Below are positions 1-8,875 of a stretch of DNA of 64,000 nt, in pieces. A program made the position numbers and the translations under genes. Numbering within the stretch: position 1 is the first letter of the stretch; the number at the start of each line of letters is the position of its first letter. Source of the DNA: Sphingopyxis sp. GW247-27LB. GTDB taxonomy: Bacteria; Pseudomonadota; Alphaproteobacteria; Sphingomonadales; Sphingomonadaceae. The DNA lies in contig NZ_NIWD01000019.1 of NCBI RefSeq assembly GCF_002277025.1, positions 1-64,000 on the forward strand, written 5' to 3'. The notes beneath the pieces are model-generated. The model was not told the DNA's origin. It ran no database searches and saw nothing but the letters and a program-made list of their open reading frames with translations.

Positions 1-1
1 G

Positions 2-615
2 GCAAACGTGCAGGGGCGAACCATCAGAGAGACCGGAGCCAAGGGCGCGGTCCTGGTTGCTGTTGACGACGGCGAGGTTGCCTCCGTCGAGCGGATCGAG
101 CTCGACGTTATCCGATGGGTGCGTCTCGACGTGAACTGCGCCGAAGCGCGAATGGATGAGGTCGGGGATCTGCTGCGCTCTGCACTCGTGGGCTTCACGG
201 CGCGAACGCCTCGGGTCGGCCGTTAATCGCGCGCGTGACGCTGTGCGGCGAGACGGTCGAGGCGGGCGCGCTCCATGATAATGCCCCGGCGCTGCGCGAC
301 GAAGTCCGCGCGCTCGCATCTTCGATATCCCCGGCCCTGTTCGTCGAGAAGGTCCGGGTCGAAGTTACCGAGCCGGCGCGCACGGGCCTCGTCGTCGGCG
401 ACGACCTGGGCGCCATGATCGACGAGGCGGCGAGCGACCCGGACCTCATCGATGCGCTGAGCCGCGACCTCGAGCGCTTCATGCTGGCGGCCAGCACGTC
501 CCTCGGCGATCCCGATGAGGGCGAACTTCGACTAGCCGCCGCCCGCGGCGACTGGTCGGGCGTCCTCCGTACCGCGTCGACCGCGTTGCGGTCGCGCCTC
601 ACGGCGGAGGGCTAA
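2..615 (+). pseudogene. YhaO/SbcD-like DNA exonuclease, C-terminal part, frameshifted
   Basis: The gene begins before the window. The frame opening at base 2 reads a C-terminal part of a metallophosphoesterase-type DNA repair exonuclease (QGRTIRETGAKG, then LDVIRW) and stops at 224-226. Matching sequence resumes in another frame at about base 190 (GRPLIARVTLCGET) and runs to the stop at 613-615. One base missing in the GC run at about 199-207 would rejoin the halves as GFTAANASGRPLIARVTL. The stop lies 2 nt before the SbcC/YhaN-like ATPase, its expected partner in a Mn-dependent nuclease/ATPase repair complex. The catalytic phosphoesterase domain would lie upstream, out of view. Either the protein is truncated or the shift is a sequencing error; I cannot tell which. 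Confidence 0.65.
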
Positions 616-617
616 CC

Positions 618-3600
618 ATGCGCCTCTCCCGCCTATCGCTCGAGCGCTATGGGCGCTTTGAGGACTGCGAACTGAACTTCCGCCCGGGCATTCCGGATCT
701 CCACGTCATCTACGGCGAGAACGAGGCGGGCAAGACGACGTCGCTGGCGGCCGTCTCCGACCTGCTGTTCGGGTTCCCCGTCCGCTCGCCGTACAACTTC
801 CTCTTCGACTATTCTCTGCTGCGCGTCGGCGCGGTGCTGGAGGATGGCGGCACGACGCTTGCCTGCCGCCGAAAGAAAGGTACCAGCGGCACACTGCTCG
901 GTGCCGACGACGTCCCGATCGACGAGGCTCCACTCGCTGCGATGCTGCGTGGCCAAACCCGGGATACATTCGGCCTATCCTTCAGTCTCGATCAGGAGAC
1001 ACTCCGCTCCGGCGGAAAGGCGATGGTGGAGGCGAAGAACGACGTCGGGCGGACGCTCTTCGCCGCCGGCTCCGGGCTGACCGGCGTATCCGACGAATTG
1101 CGGCGCCTGGAGACGGAGGCCGACGCTATATGGGGCCCGACCAACCGCGGGAGCCGCACGTTCACGGTGGCCCAGCGTCAGCTCGCAGAATCCACGCGGT
1201 TGGTTCGTGACGACGCATTGAAGCCGAAGGCGTGGTCGGACGCGCGGGCCGCCACCGAGCGGACCCGCGAGGCGCTCGAGGCCGCGCGCCTCGATCGTGA
1301 CGCGGTGCAGGCGGAATCCCGGGCCGCCGAGCGCGTTCGACGCCTCGCGCCGCTCGTTCGGCGGCGCGAGGAGCAGACCATAGCGCTCGCTGGATATGAC
1401 GGTGTCGTCGACCTGGGCCGGCAGCGCGAAACGGCTGCGGAGGAACTAGTGCGCGAGGCCGAGGAGGCAGTGCGGGCGATAGCGGCCGCTGAGGGCCTTC
1501 GGGCCGACATCGCCAACCGCCGCGCTGCGGTGTTGACCGACCCACAGGTGCTGGGCGTCGCCGATGAGATCGATCGCCTGGTCGCCGATGCGGGTGCCGA
1601 GGTGAAGGCGAAGCGCGACCTCGTTGGCCTTGAGGCTGAGCATGCCGATGCCGCGGCGACGGTCCGTCGGCTTCGCGCCGAGGCCGGCCGGAACGCCGGC
1701 GCGACGCTTCAACGCGAACTGGCGGCCCTGCTGCGCGAACTCGCCCGCGTGCACAGCGAGCAGCGCTTGGCCATGCGTCAGGTCGAGGACGACCGACAGC
1801 GCGTCGAGGAGCGGCGTGGCCGTGCTGCGGCGGCGCTCGCCGCGACAATCGTCAGCGACGCCGTCGATGCGCTGACCTCCGCCGTCGATCACGCGCGCGC
1901 GCTCGGAGCCGATGCCGACGCACGCTGCGATGCGTTGCGGGTCAAGCTGGACGGTGCAACGCGCCGAGCCGACGCCGCCCTCGCGCGACTCGCACCCTGG
2001 ACGGGCGACGGGGACGCGTTGGCCTGCCTCCCAAGGGTTGACGACAGCGAGGTTCACGACGCGCGCGACGCACTGGCGGCGCTGGTGGCTGAGGTCCGCC
2101 GGGAGGAGGAGGCAGCGCAGCGAGCCTCGGACCAGTCGGCGGCCGCCGCGTTGGAGATCTCTCAATTGGCGACCGGCACCGCGGTGTCGCCCGAGGAAAT
2201 GGCTGAGGTACGGACCGAGCGTGACCGTCTCTGGCGACCGCTGCGCGAGCATCTGCTGAATGGCGCGGCCTTGCAGGCACCCGCTGAAGCCATTGCGGGA
2301 TACGAGTCGGGCGTAGCGGCGGCGGACGACCGCGCCGATGCGCGGTTCGCCAGCGCAGATGCCTCGGGCAAGCTCTCGCTTCTCGAACAGACGCGGGCGT
2401 CGCACGACCTCACTCGTAGGCAGGCGGAAACTCGCGCGCAGTCAGCGAGGGATTGTCACGAGGAGACGGTCGCCGGCTGGAAGCGACGGCTCGCCGATGT
2501 GGGCCTACCGGCACTCGAGCCCGGCAGATTCCACTCCTGGCAGGCGGACCGCGACGTCGCTGAGGCGGCACAGGCCGAGGTGCGCAACCTGATAGCGGAC
2601 GTCGAGCTGTCCGAGGCCAAGCGCGACGCCGCTCGGGCGGCGATGAGTGCTGCGCTCGGCGTCGCGGACGGAGGCGGTCCGATCGCGCCGGTGCTCGCCA
2701 GGGCGGAGAGGCGCCGCGCGGAATTCGAGGACGTCGCCCGCAAGCGGCTTCTGGCACAAGCCGAACTCGACCAGCTCGACGTCGAGACGGCGGCCCTCGA
2801 TCGCAGGCAGAGGGTGGCCGAGGACGCGCTGGATGCGAACGGCGATGCGTGGCGCGCAGCGTTGACCGAGGCCGGTCTGGACATCGACGTGTCGGCTTGT
2901 TCCGCGGTCCTCGACCTGCTCGACGAGTTGCGCGAGGCGACGGCGTCTGAGGCGTCGATGCGGCGGCGCATCGAGGGCATCGGCCGGGACACGCGCGAGC
3001 ATGCGGCGGCGGTGAGGCAGCTTGCCGATGCGATCGGCGTCCCGGCGGGCGAGGTCCAGGAACGCCTGCGCTCACTGCGCGACCGGCTCGCGGCCGCGCG
3101 GAGCGCCGCGACGGTGAACGGATCCTTGCACGACGAGGACAAGCGCCGCCACGGCGAGCTTCAGGAGGCGCAGGCCAAGCTCCAAGCGACCGAGGAGGCC
3201 CTAGCGCCGCTGCTCGCCGAGACAGGTTCGGCGGACAGGGTCGCGCTCGGCGCGGCGATCGAGCGGTCACGGGCCAAGCGCGGGTTGGCCGATGAGATCG
3301 CCGCGACCGAGCGCGCGATCTTGGAGGCAGGCGACGGCCTCAGACTCGACGAGCTGCTGGCGGCCGTTGGCGCGGCCGATCCCGACCAGGTTGCTGCGCA
3401 ACTGGAGTCACTCGGCTCCCGGCTCGAAGAGCTTAACGCCGCGGTCGACGAGGCTGCTACCGCGCATGGCGATGCACGGGCGACGTTCGCCGCCCTCGAT
3501 ACGGATGGGACCTCCGCAGTAGACGCAGCCGCCGACGCCGAGCAGGCCCGTTCCGAGCTGGAGGTGCTAGCGGAGGACTACATTCTGAAGCGGACTCAGG

Positions 3601-4058
3601 CCGTGACGCTTAAGTGGGCGATCGAGAAGTATCGCGAACGGCATCAGGATCCATTGCTCCTGCGGGCGGGCGAGCTTTTCTCGACGCTCACCACGGGGCG
3701 TTACGCTACGCTCAAGGTAGACACCGACGCTCCCAGCCCGCGACTTCTGGGTATGCGCGACGACACGCGGACCATGGTCGAGGTTGACGCGATGAGCGAG
3801 GGCACCACCGACCAGCTTTTCCTCGCGCTGCGGCTAGCCGCGCTCGAGCAGTCTGTCGCGGCTGGGGTCGGCCTGCCGTTCCTCGCCGACGACCTCTTCG
3901 TGAACTTCGACGACCGGCGCGCTGAGGCAGGCTTCCGTGTCCTCGCTGAGGTCGCTCGGACCACACAGGTGCTGTTCTTCACGCACCATCCGCACCTGGT
4001 CCAAATCGCAAAGTCGGTGGTCGGCACCGAGCTTCATTCGGAATGCGCTCTCTCGTGA
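618..4058 (+). CDS. YhaN/SbcC-like SMC-type ATPase
   Basis: A 1146-residue ATPase of the SbcC/Rad50-like YhaN group. Walker A is GENEAGKTT at residues 33-41, and Walker B with an adjacent acidic pair (PFLADD) is at about 1087-1092. A His-switch-like segment (FFTHHPHL) follows at about 1114. Between the ATPase halves is a very long Ala/Arg/Glu-rich region typical of a coiled coil, so the protein should fold back as an SMC-like arm. A clear ribosome site (GGAGG, 606-610) precedes the ATG, which is 2 nt after the nuclease gene. Family members work with a YhaO/SbcD nuclease in processing DNA ends. If the nuclease frameshift is real, this subunit may lack a working partner. Confidence 0.85.
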   Translation: MRLSRLSLERYGRFEDCELNFRPGIPDLHVIYGENEAGKTTSLAAVSDLLFGFPVRSPYNFLFDYSLLRVGAVLEDGGTTLACRRKKGTSGTLLGADDVPIDEAPLAAMLRGQTRDTFGLSFSLDQETLRSGGKAMVEAKNDVGRTLFAAGSGLTGVSDELRRLETEADAIWGPTNRGSRTFTVAQRQLAESTRLVRDDALKPKAWSDARAATERTREALEAARLDRDAVQAESRAAERVRRLAPLVRRREEQTIALAGYDGVVDLGRQRETAAEELVREAEEAVRAIAAAEGLRADIANRRAAVLTDPQVLGVADEIDRLVADAGAEVKAKRDLVGLEAEHADAAATVRRLRAEAGRNAGATLQRELAALLRELARVHSEQRLAMRQVEDDRQRVEERRGRAAAALAATIVSDAVDALTSAVDHARALGADADARCDALRVKLDGATRRADAALARLAPWTGDGDALACLPRVDDSEVHDARDALAALVAEVRREEEAAQRASDQSAAAALEISQLATGTAVSPEEMAEVRTERDRLWRPLREHLLNGAALQAPAEAIAGYESGVAAADDRADARFASADASGKLSLLEQTRASHDLTRRQAETRAQSARDCHEETVAGWKRRLADVGLPALEPGRFHSWQADRDVAEAAQAEVRNLIADVELSEAKRDAARAAMSAALGVADGGGPIAPVLARAERRRAEFEDVARKRLLAQAELDQLDVETAALDRRQRVAEDALDANGDAWRAALTEAGLDIDVSACSAVLDLLDELREATASEASMRRRIEGIGRDTREHAAAVRQLADAIGVPAGEVQERLRSLRDRLAAARSAATVNGSLHDEDKRRHGELQEAQAKLQATEEALAPLLAETGSADRVALGAAIERSRAKRGLADEIAATERAILEAGDGLRLDELLAAVGAADPDQVAAQLESLGSRLEELNAAVDEAATAHGDARATFAALDTDGTSAVDAAADAEQARSELEVLAEDYILKRTQAVTLKWAIEKYRERHQDPLLLRAGELFSTLTTGRYATLKVDTDAPSPRLLGMRDDTRTMVEVDAMSEGTTDQLFLALRLAALEQSVAAGVGLPFLADDLFVNFDDRRAEAGFRVLAEVARTTQVLFFTHHPHLVQIAKSVVGTELHSECALS

Positions 4059-4926
4059 TCCACGGGCGATGTAATGCGGGAGGATGACGCCCAACACCTG
4101 CTGCTCCGCTTGCGGCCCCGTTGTAGTCGACGGCAAATGCCTGGCGAGCTATTCATGGCAGCTATGGCGGCGCCCCTCGCCGAATCCTACCATTCCGTTC
4201 GCGGCCCATCCCGTCGCCACCCTGCGAGCCAACGGAGACGAACACGAGAAAATGCCGGGGGCGGCTTTAAAGCGCGCGTGACTCCAACTCTATCTGTGGA
4301 ACGGCACGCCGCTTTGTCCCTAACATGTCCGAATTCTCTCAGACGATGACGACAGTCTGCTGATATATTTGACGTTCGACTTCAACAAATGCATCAAGAA
4401 CCTGATGATTGCGCTGTCGCGCCGGTTACAGACTAGTTCGATCCCACCGAGCGACGTGAAAGTTGGAATGCGTGGTCGATGGTTTTCCGCTGTTTGTCCG
4501 AAAGCGCCATGGAAAAGCCGGCGATCCCGACACAGGTGCAAGTTGGCGGCGTCCGGGCTCAGATTGCTGCTGCGATGGCGCAGGTGCCGCCAGCCTACGA
4601 CGACCGCGCTCATCATCATGTTGCCGCCGAGCTGACGATGTAGGAGCTCACGGCTATGCTCTCGCTGCGGTGGGTCGCGATCCTGCGGGGCTTGCCAAGA
4701 TGGCCGATGCGGCTGCAACAGCCTCGGCTGGGGCTTGACCTCCGGCGGGTCTCGCTCGCGGACCAGGGTGTTCGCCTGGCGCTAGAAAGCGGCGACATGG
4801 GCCAAGCATCGCCGACAAGACCGGCAGGCCCACGCCAGAACATGCTGATATTTAACATAATCTTTGTTATCGAACAATTATTTATCCCACATTTGACAGA
4901 CTTTGGAAATTGTGGGATAACTCCTC
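4059..4926. other. 868-nt gap without a convincing gene
   Basis: No reading frame here has convincing coding character on either strand. The most gene-like piece is a 54-codon frame at 4479-4643 (plus), starting MVFRCLSESAMEKPAIPT and containing an alanine-rich stretch. It has no clear ribosome site and I do not recognise it. It could be a remnant of a mobile-element gene. A 65-codon frame at 4084-4281 has a CCxxC cluster but no usable ribosome site. The last 70 nt are distinctly AT-rich and hold the promoter and inverted repeat listed separately. Confidence 0.5.
4882..4921 (+). promoter_or_regulatory. Promoter overlapped by a perfect 10-bp inverted repeat
   Basis: TTATCCCACA at 4882-4891 is repeated perfectly inverted as TGTGGGATAA at 4911-4920, with 19 nt between. 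A -35 box TTGACA (4893-4898) lies just inside the left arm, and 17 nt later GATAAC (4916-4921) overlaps the right arm as a possible -10. A start 6-7 nt after the -10 would fall on the ATG at 4927, which has no Shine-Dalgarno sequence, so the mRNA may be leaderless. A repressor dimer on this repeat would cover the whole promoter. No regulator gene is adjacent, so autoregulation by the downstream protein is possible but unproven. Confidence 0.55.
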
Positions 4927-5928
4927 ATGGACACCCTTCGCACCTTCAGCGATGAGCAATCCCGGCTTCTCGTCAACCTCCGGCAACGATATGAAGCCTG
5001 GGTCGTAACCGAACGCGCCCGGGCCGCGCTGCCTTATGATTTGCGCCGCAAGACAGTGGGCGAATATGAATATCTCTATCAGATCCATGATCGCAGCGGA
5101 AACGGCAAGTCGCTCGGTCGCATGGACGCTGCGCGGGAAGCCGAGTTCCAAAAATATCGCCAGCAAAAGGCGGAGCTGAAAGAACGTGGCGCACTACTGA
5201 GCGCCAAACTTGCCGAAAGCGCCGCTCTGTACCGGGCTCTGCGACTTCCCCTGCTTTCCAGCGATGCCGGTCCCATTCTTCGAGAATGCGATCGTCGCGA
5301 TCTTCTTGGCTCGCACCTCCTCGTCGTCGGCACCAACGCGATCGCGGCCTATATGATAGAGGCCAATGGCTTCATTCTCTTGCCCGACGAAACCGAAGAC
5401 TTCGATCTCGCCTGGGTCGCCGCCGAGCAAGACAATTCCGAACAAACCGTCTGGCAGATGCTGAAGACCGTCGACCCGACCTTCACAATCAACAGCGAGC
5501 GTGATTTCCAAGCACGGAATGCCCGGGCGTATGAGGTCGAGCTGCTCGTAGCGCCGTCTCGTGCCGAAACACTGAGCGACCGCGATCAACCGCGGCCGAT
5601 TCCTTTGGAAGAGCAGGAGTGGCTGCTGCTTGGTCGACCGGTCGATCAAGTCGTCGGCTGCCGCGATGGGTCCCCTGCCCGGATCGTAGCGCCGGACCCT
5701 CGATGGTTTGCGCTCCACAAACTCTGGATGTCAGAGCAGGCCAAGCGCAACCCTCTTAAGCGTCCGAAGGACCGTAAGCAGGGGCTGGCGCTGCTCGACG
5801 CCGTCGTCGAGGCCATGCCACATTATCCGCTCGATGAGGCATTCGAAGCGGCGATCCCGCCCGATTTGCAAGAAATTTTCGAGAATTGGCAGAAAAATAC
5901 CACGGCTGGACGCAAGTCCAATTGGTGA
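4927..5928 (+). CDS. GSU2403-family nucleotidyltransferase-fold protein
   Basis: A 333-residue protein. The N-terminal ~110 residues are charged and helical. A nucleotidyltransferase core follows, with GTNAIAAY at 135-142 and the acidic pair in ETEDFD (D158, D160) after a predicted strand, matching the G-x-(A/S) plus DxD layout of minimal nucleotidyltransferases. The C-terminal part (WFALHKLWMSEQ onward) resembles the conserved tail of GSU2403-type proteins. The biochemical role of the family is poorly known; related folds include toxins of type IV toxin-antitoxin systems. It stands alone behind its own operator-like promoter. The ATG at 4927 is chosen because it fits the promoter; no SD is present. 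Confidence 0.6.
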   Translation: MDTLRTFSDEQSRLLVNLRQRYEAWVVTERARAALPYDLRRKTVGEYEYLYQIHDRSGNGKSLGRMDAAREAEFQKYRQQKAELKERGALLSAKLAESAALYRALRLPLLSSDAGPILRECDRRDLLGSHLLVVGTNAIAAYMIEANGFILLPDETEDFDLAWVAAEQDNSEQTVWQMLKTVDPTFTINSERDFQARNARAYEVELLVAPSRAETLSDRDQPRPIPLEEQEWLLLGRPVDQVVGCRDGSPARIVAPDPRWFALHKLWMSEQAKRNPLKRPKDRKQGLALLDAVVEAMPHYPLDEAFEAAIPPDLQEIFENWQKNTTAGRKSNW

Positions 5929-5952
5929 TGTGAGAGCGCCTTTCGGAAGAGG

Positions 5953-6150
5953 TTATGCGGCTTTGTTTACGTCGTCGATCAGCGCCTGAACCTTCCCAAT
6001 CGGTGTTTCGTCAATTGGCCGGATCGTCTCGCCGCAACCTTGGCATTCGACCGTTCGCCGCAAGCGCAACGTCTTGTAAGTGAGGTTCAGCACGAAACCG
6101 CATGCCGGGCAGTTCGCCTGCGCCCTGATGTCGTCCAGTTCGTTCGCCAT
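5953..6150 (-). CDS. Small zinc-ribbon protein
   Basis: A 65-residue protein with two CxxC pairs, CPAC and CQGC, about 22 residues apart (CPACGFVLNLTYKTL, then VECQGCGE), the usual spacing for a single zinc ribbon. The rest is hydrophilic, with no signal peptide. Such small ribbons may bind nucleic acid or act as adaptor subunits; nothing here picks one. The ATG is preceded on its strand by TATTAT 6 nt upstream and no ribosome site, so this may also be a leaderless gene. It converges with the nucleotidyltransferase gene, with a 24-nt gap. Confidence 0.55.
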   Translation of the reverse strand: MANELDDIRAQANCPACGFVLNLTYKTLRLRRTVECQGCGETIRPIDETPIGKVQALIDDVNKAA

Positions 6151-6197
6151 AGGTCATAATACCACACTGATGGTGCCCCGGCTACGCAGCGATGTCC

Positions 6198-6926
6198 TCA
6201 GCCTTTGGTGATCTCGTTTAATTGCTTCTTTTCGTCGGGTGAAAGCTCCCAACGCTCAACCGTGTCAGGCTCGGAAAATTCTGCACCGATGCTGCACGTC
6301 GTGTTCGACCCGAGAACCATATAATGGGAAACTAGCAATATCCGACGCTTATCCGAGAGATTTTTCTGAAAACTGGCGATAAACGTCGTGCCGTCGAGAT
6401 AGTAAGAATATTCACTACCCTTGGCTGTCTTGACGATTTCTACGCCCTTTTCCTTCTTCTGCTCGAAGGCTCCGAAGTCCTTCACGAGCCAATCAGCCGT
6501 CCGCTCATGGATGGCTCTACAATCTTCCAACGACATCTTCTGGTCCGGGTCGTCGATCATCTCGCGCTCGTATTTGAGCGAGATGTCGGTCAGTTTGTCA
6601 AACCGGTTGAAGGACAGCGCGAGCGTGTATGGGATGCCATCCACACTGGTGTAGGAGATAAGATTATTGTCGGGCGTAAGATAGCAGCCGCGCACGGCTA
6701 GTTCGAGCAAGCACCCTTTGACGGCTGCTGGATTGAAGCGGCTCAAGCCGGTCAGCCCGGTCGATTCTGCGAACGACATTCCAAACTTCAAATTGCCGTA
6801 GCCACCGATCCCGGAAGGTTTTGCGTTTTCCGATTGGGCGGCTGGTGCCGTGGACCCACAAGCTGCAAGAGCAAGTGCGATAGGTAACAGCCAACGAAAG
6901 CGGCGCGCAAAGCCCGTCACTTCCAA
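6198..6926 (-). CDS. Putative lipoprotein of unknown function
   Basis: A 242-residue protein starting with a basic segment (RRFRW), a hydrophobic stretch and a lipobox LAAC at about 20-23, so it is probably lipid-anchored in the envelope. The mature part begins with a short GYGNLKFGMSF segment and contains several Cys (GCLLEL, GCYLT, DCRAIH, TTCSIG) that could form disulfides. I do not recognise the family. Its start overlaps the 3' end of the upstream 216-residue membrane protein by 10 nt, so the two are probably translated together. Confidence 0.55.
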   Translation of the reverse strand: MEVTGFARRFRWLLPIALALAACGSTAPAAQSENAKPSGIGGYGNLKFGMSFAESTGLTGLSRFNPAAVKGCLLELAVRGCYLTPDNNLISYTSVDGIPYTLALSFNRFDKLTDISLKYEREMIDDPDQKMSLEDCRAIHERTADWLVKDFGAFEQKKEKGVEIVKTAKGSEYSYYLDGTTFIASFQKNLSDKRRILLVSHYMVLGSNTTCSIGAEFSEPDTVERWELSPDEKKQLNEITKG

Positions 6927-7567
6927 TCCAAGCCTGCCGTGTCGAAGGCGAATTGCTGGTTACCCTGCTGGTAGAATTCGGCTTCGATGATGACCTTCTT
7001 CGACTTTTTCAGGTTGGCAAGAAATCCGGATTCGTTGCTGAGGAACGCGATGTCCGAACTCCCGTCGCTGGCACCGTCGCAAGCATAGCGCTTGATAGGC
7101 TGATCGTCGAACTTCACCGACACATGACCATCGCTGTAGCTACGGCAGAGGATTTGCCCTTTATCGACAAGGAACATCACGTTCAGTCCGTCAGTCGGGC
7201 GCTTGCGAACTTCAATATATCCGCTGACCGTTCCATACGGGAATTGAAGGTTCACTTCGTTCGAACTGGTCAGGCGCGCCGTTTTCGTGACGGTCCCGCG
7301 CATTTCGTCCATCTGTTCGTTGTAGGTCCACTTCGACGGCAGCGCAGAGGGCGCTGCGTCCTCACCCTTCGCGCTCGGCTCTGTCGTGCTGGCGACTGGA
7401 TCACTTGCCGCCATTGTGGTGCTTGCCTTCGGATCAGCAAACGAGCCGACAAGGATCAGCGAGACGATCGCAGCTATGGCGAAATGCCAACGCTTGAGGC
7501 TCCCAATGTAGGGTTTGAAAACCCCGACGACAGCCGCCAAGAAAATGATCGCAAAAAGTCCTGACAC
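6917..7567 (-). CDS. Membrane-anchored protein of unknown function
   Basis: A 216-residue protein with two hydrophobic segments near the N-terminus (about 2-18 and 29-43), then a Ser/Thr/Ala-rich linker and a soluble domain from about residue 80. The soluble part has an alternating pattern suggesting beta structure (VNLQFPYGTVSGYIEVRK) and two Cys (LCRSYS, YACDG). It is first of a two-gene unit with the downstream lipoprotein (10-nt overlap). I see no recognisable catalytic motif; an envelope role is an inference from topology only. Confidence 0.5.
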   Translation of the reverse strand: MSGLFAIIFLAAVVGVFKPYIGSLKRWHFAIAAIVSLILVGSFADPKASTTMAASDPVASTTEPSAKGEDAAPSALPSKWTYNEQMDEMRGTVTKTARLTSSNEVNLQFPYGTVSGYIEVRKRPTDGLNVMFLVDKGQILCRSYSDGHVSVKFDDQPIKRYACDGASDGSSDIAFLSNESGFLANLKKSKKVIIEAEFYQQGNQQFAFDTAGLDWK

Positions 7568-7793
7568 ATCCGCCCCCGCGTGTTGAATTCATCACGGAGC
7601 ATTACCCGGACAGGCGTTAAAGGGCAATTACGTCGGCGACACAGATGCCGATGATCTTACAACCAGAATAGCTGTGTCCCGACGTTAAGGGAGGATCGGG
7701 AGGCACGAACGTTCCGGGCACGTATGTTTCTACCCGTGTACAATCGGATTACATCTTCAGCGACAGAAGCTGTTCACCAATTGCTGCTAGTGT

Positions 7794-8303
7794 GTGCCCA
7801 TGATGGAACTTGCCGATCACGACCGAGCCTTTTGGGACGATGGCGAATGGGTCAGCTGGGACGAGATTAATCAGCAGATCGAATACAAGGAATGGCGGGC
7901 GAAATATCCAAACGCCGACATCTCCCTTGTCCCGATCTTCGAAAGCCTTCTCTCAACGGCATGTAGCTACAATGCCCACACCGGGAAGCATTTGCACGTC
8001 TACGGCGATATCGGCGAATTATACGGCGCGATCACCCACGGTATCCGGTTGAACCGAAACTACGCGCAAGGGTCCGACGGACGACTTGGCAACGACCTGA
8101 TCGAAATCAAAACGATCACGCCGTTCAAGCGGACGGACACCGTTGAAATCAACATGGCGCGGAACTTCAGCAAGGTTCTGATCGTCCGCATCAACGACGA
8201 GTTCGATATCAGCGGGAAGCTGATCGACCGGAAATCACTCCCCAAGGCGAAGGGGAAAATCCGCGTAAGCTGGAGTGAGGTTTCCGGTCAAGCGATCATC
8301 TAG
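7794..8303 (+). CDS. DUF6998-like, possible PD-(D/E)XK-fold protein
   Basis: A 169-residue protein with a GTG start assumed at 7794; the ATG two codons later would also serve. The centre reads GDIGELYGAITHGIRLN, then SDGRLGNDLIEIKTITP at about 99-115. An early Glu in a helix, an Asp and a D-x2-E-x-K strand are the expected catalytic layout of restriction-endonuclease-like folds and resemble what I recall of DUF6998 proteins. Enzymatic activity is unproven. Its stop codon shares the palindrome CTAG (8300-8303) with the stop of the convergent minus-strand gene. No partner methylase or ATPase is adjacent. Confidence 0.5.
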   Translation: MPMMELADHDRAFWDDGEWVSWDEINQQIEYKEWRAKYPNADISLVPIFESLLSTACSYNAHTGKHLHVYGDIGELYGAITHGIRLNRNYAQGSDGRLGNDLIEIKTITPFKRTDTVEINMARNFSKVLIVRINDEFDISGKLIDRKSLPKAKGKIRVSWSEVSGQAII

Positions 8304-8875
8304 TCGAACACCATCTTCCGGGTGACAGACGTCGTTCCCAACGTCGCATAGGAACCGTCGTCCAATAGCTTGGCTAAGCCCACGCAGTTGAACCATTTGG
8401 CGCTGATGCCATTGTCCGCCAGATATTTGGTCACATACGCCTTCGACCAACCCTTGCTGGTCGATGCCAACCGGTTGCCGCGACCTACGATTGTCTCTTC
8501 CGGATTGCCGATGCCTATCGAAGAGCAACGGTAGGCGTCCGGTATGATCAACTTGTCGCCCTCGAAACCGATCCCGCTGATGTTGCCATCGTTCGGCAGG
8601 GTCTTCACTTCCCCCGCAGAGATGTCGATGGTCTGAGACATTTGCGCCGCATGAACGCATTCGTAGCCGTCTTTGATGGACCAGCAGCGGGTCAGCGCGT
8701 CAGAGAAGCCTCCGACGCCCGATTGCGCAACAAAGCTTCCATCCGCCATCTTCTCCCAAGTCACCTGCTTGCCAGCCGATGGCGGCATATCGACCGGGCG
8801 CGACAGGAAGTTCCAAGCGCCGTAACCGGTGGCGATGGTCGCGACGGCGGCTACGCCGATCCAAATCTTGCTCAT
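8300..8875 (-). CDS. Membrane-anchored protein, third gene of the PLD operon
   Basis: A 191-residue protein with one N-terminal hydrophobic segment (IWIGVAAVATIATGYGAWNF), probably an uncleaved anchor or signal peptide, followed by a soluble domain with four Cys (RCWSIK, YECVHA, YRCSSI, FNCVGL) that could pair outside the cytoplasm. I do not recognise a family. Its ATG overlaps the stop of the upstream PLD-fold gene as ATGA (8872-8875), which implies translational coupling and makes it part of the three-gene operon running from 12758. Its contribution there is unknown, and chance apposition cannot be excluded. Confidence 0.5.
   Translation of the reverse strand: MSKIWIGVAAVATIATGYGAWNFLSRPVDMPPSAGKQVTWEKMADGSFVAQSGVGGFSDALTRCWSIKDGYECVHAAQMSQTIDISAGEVKTLPNDGNISGIGFEGDKLIIPDAYRCSSIGIGNPEETIVGRGNRLASTSKGWSKAYVTKYLADNGISAKWFNCVGLAKLLDDGSYATLGTTSVTRKMVFD

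Noticed and set aside
1446-2405. 319-codon minus-strand frame inside the ATPase gene
   Set aside because: It lies in the coiled-coil coding region, where high GC keeps several frames open; the ATPase frame has Walker motifs at both ends.
4320-4718. 132-codon minus-strand frame in the gap before the nucleotidyltransferase
   Set aside because: No ribosome site, no motif, His/Arg-rich low-quality sequence; not supported as a gene.
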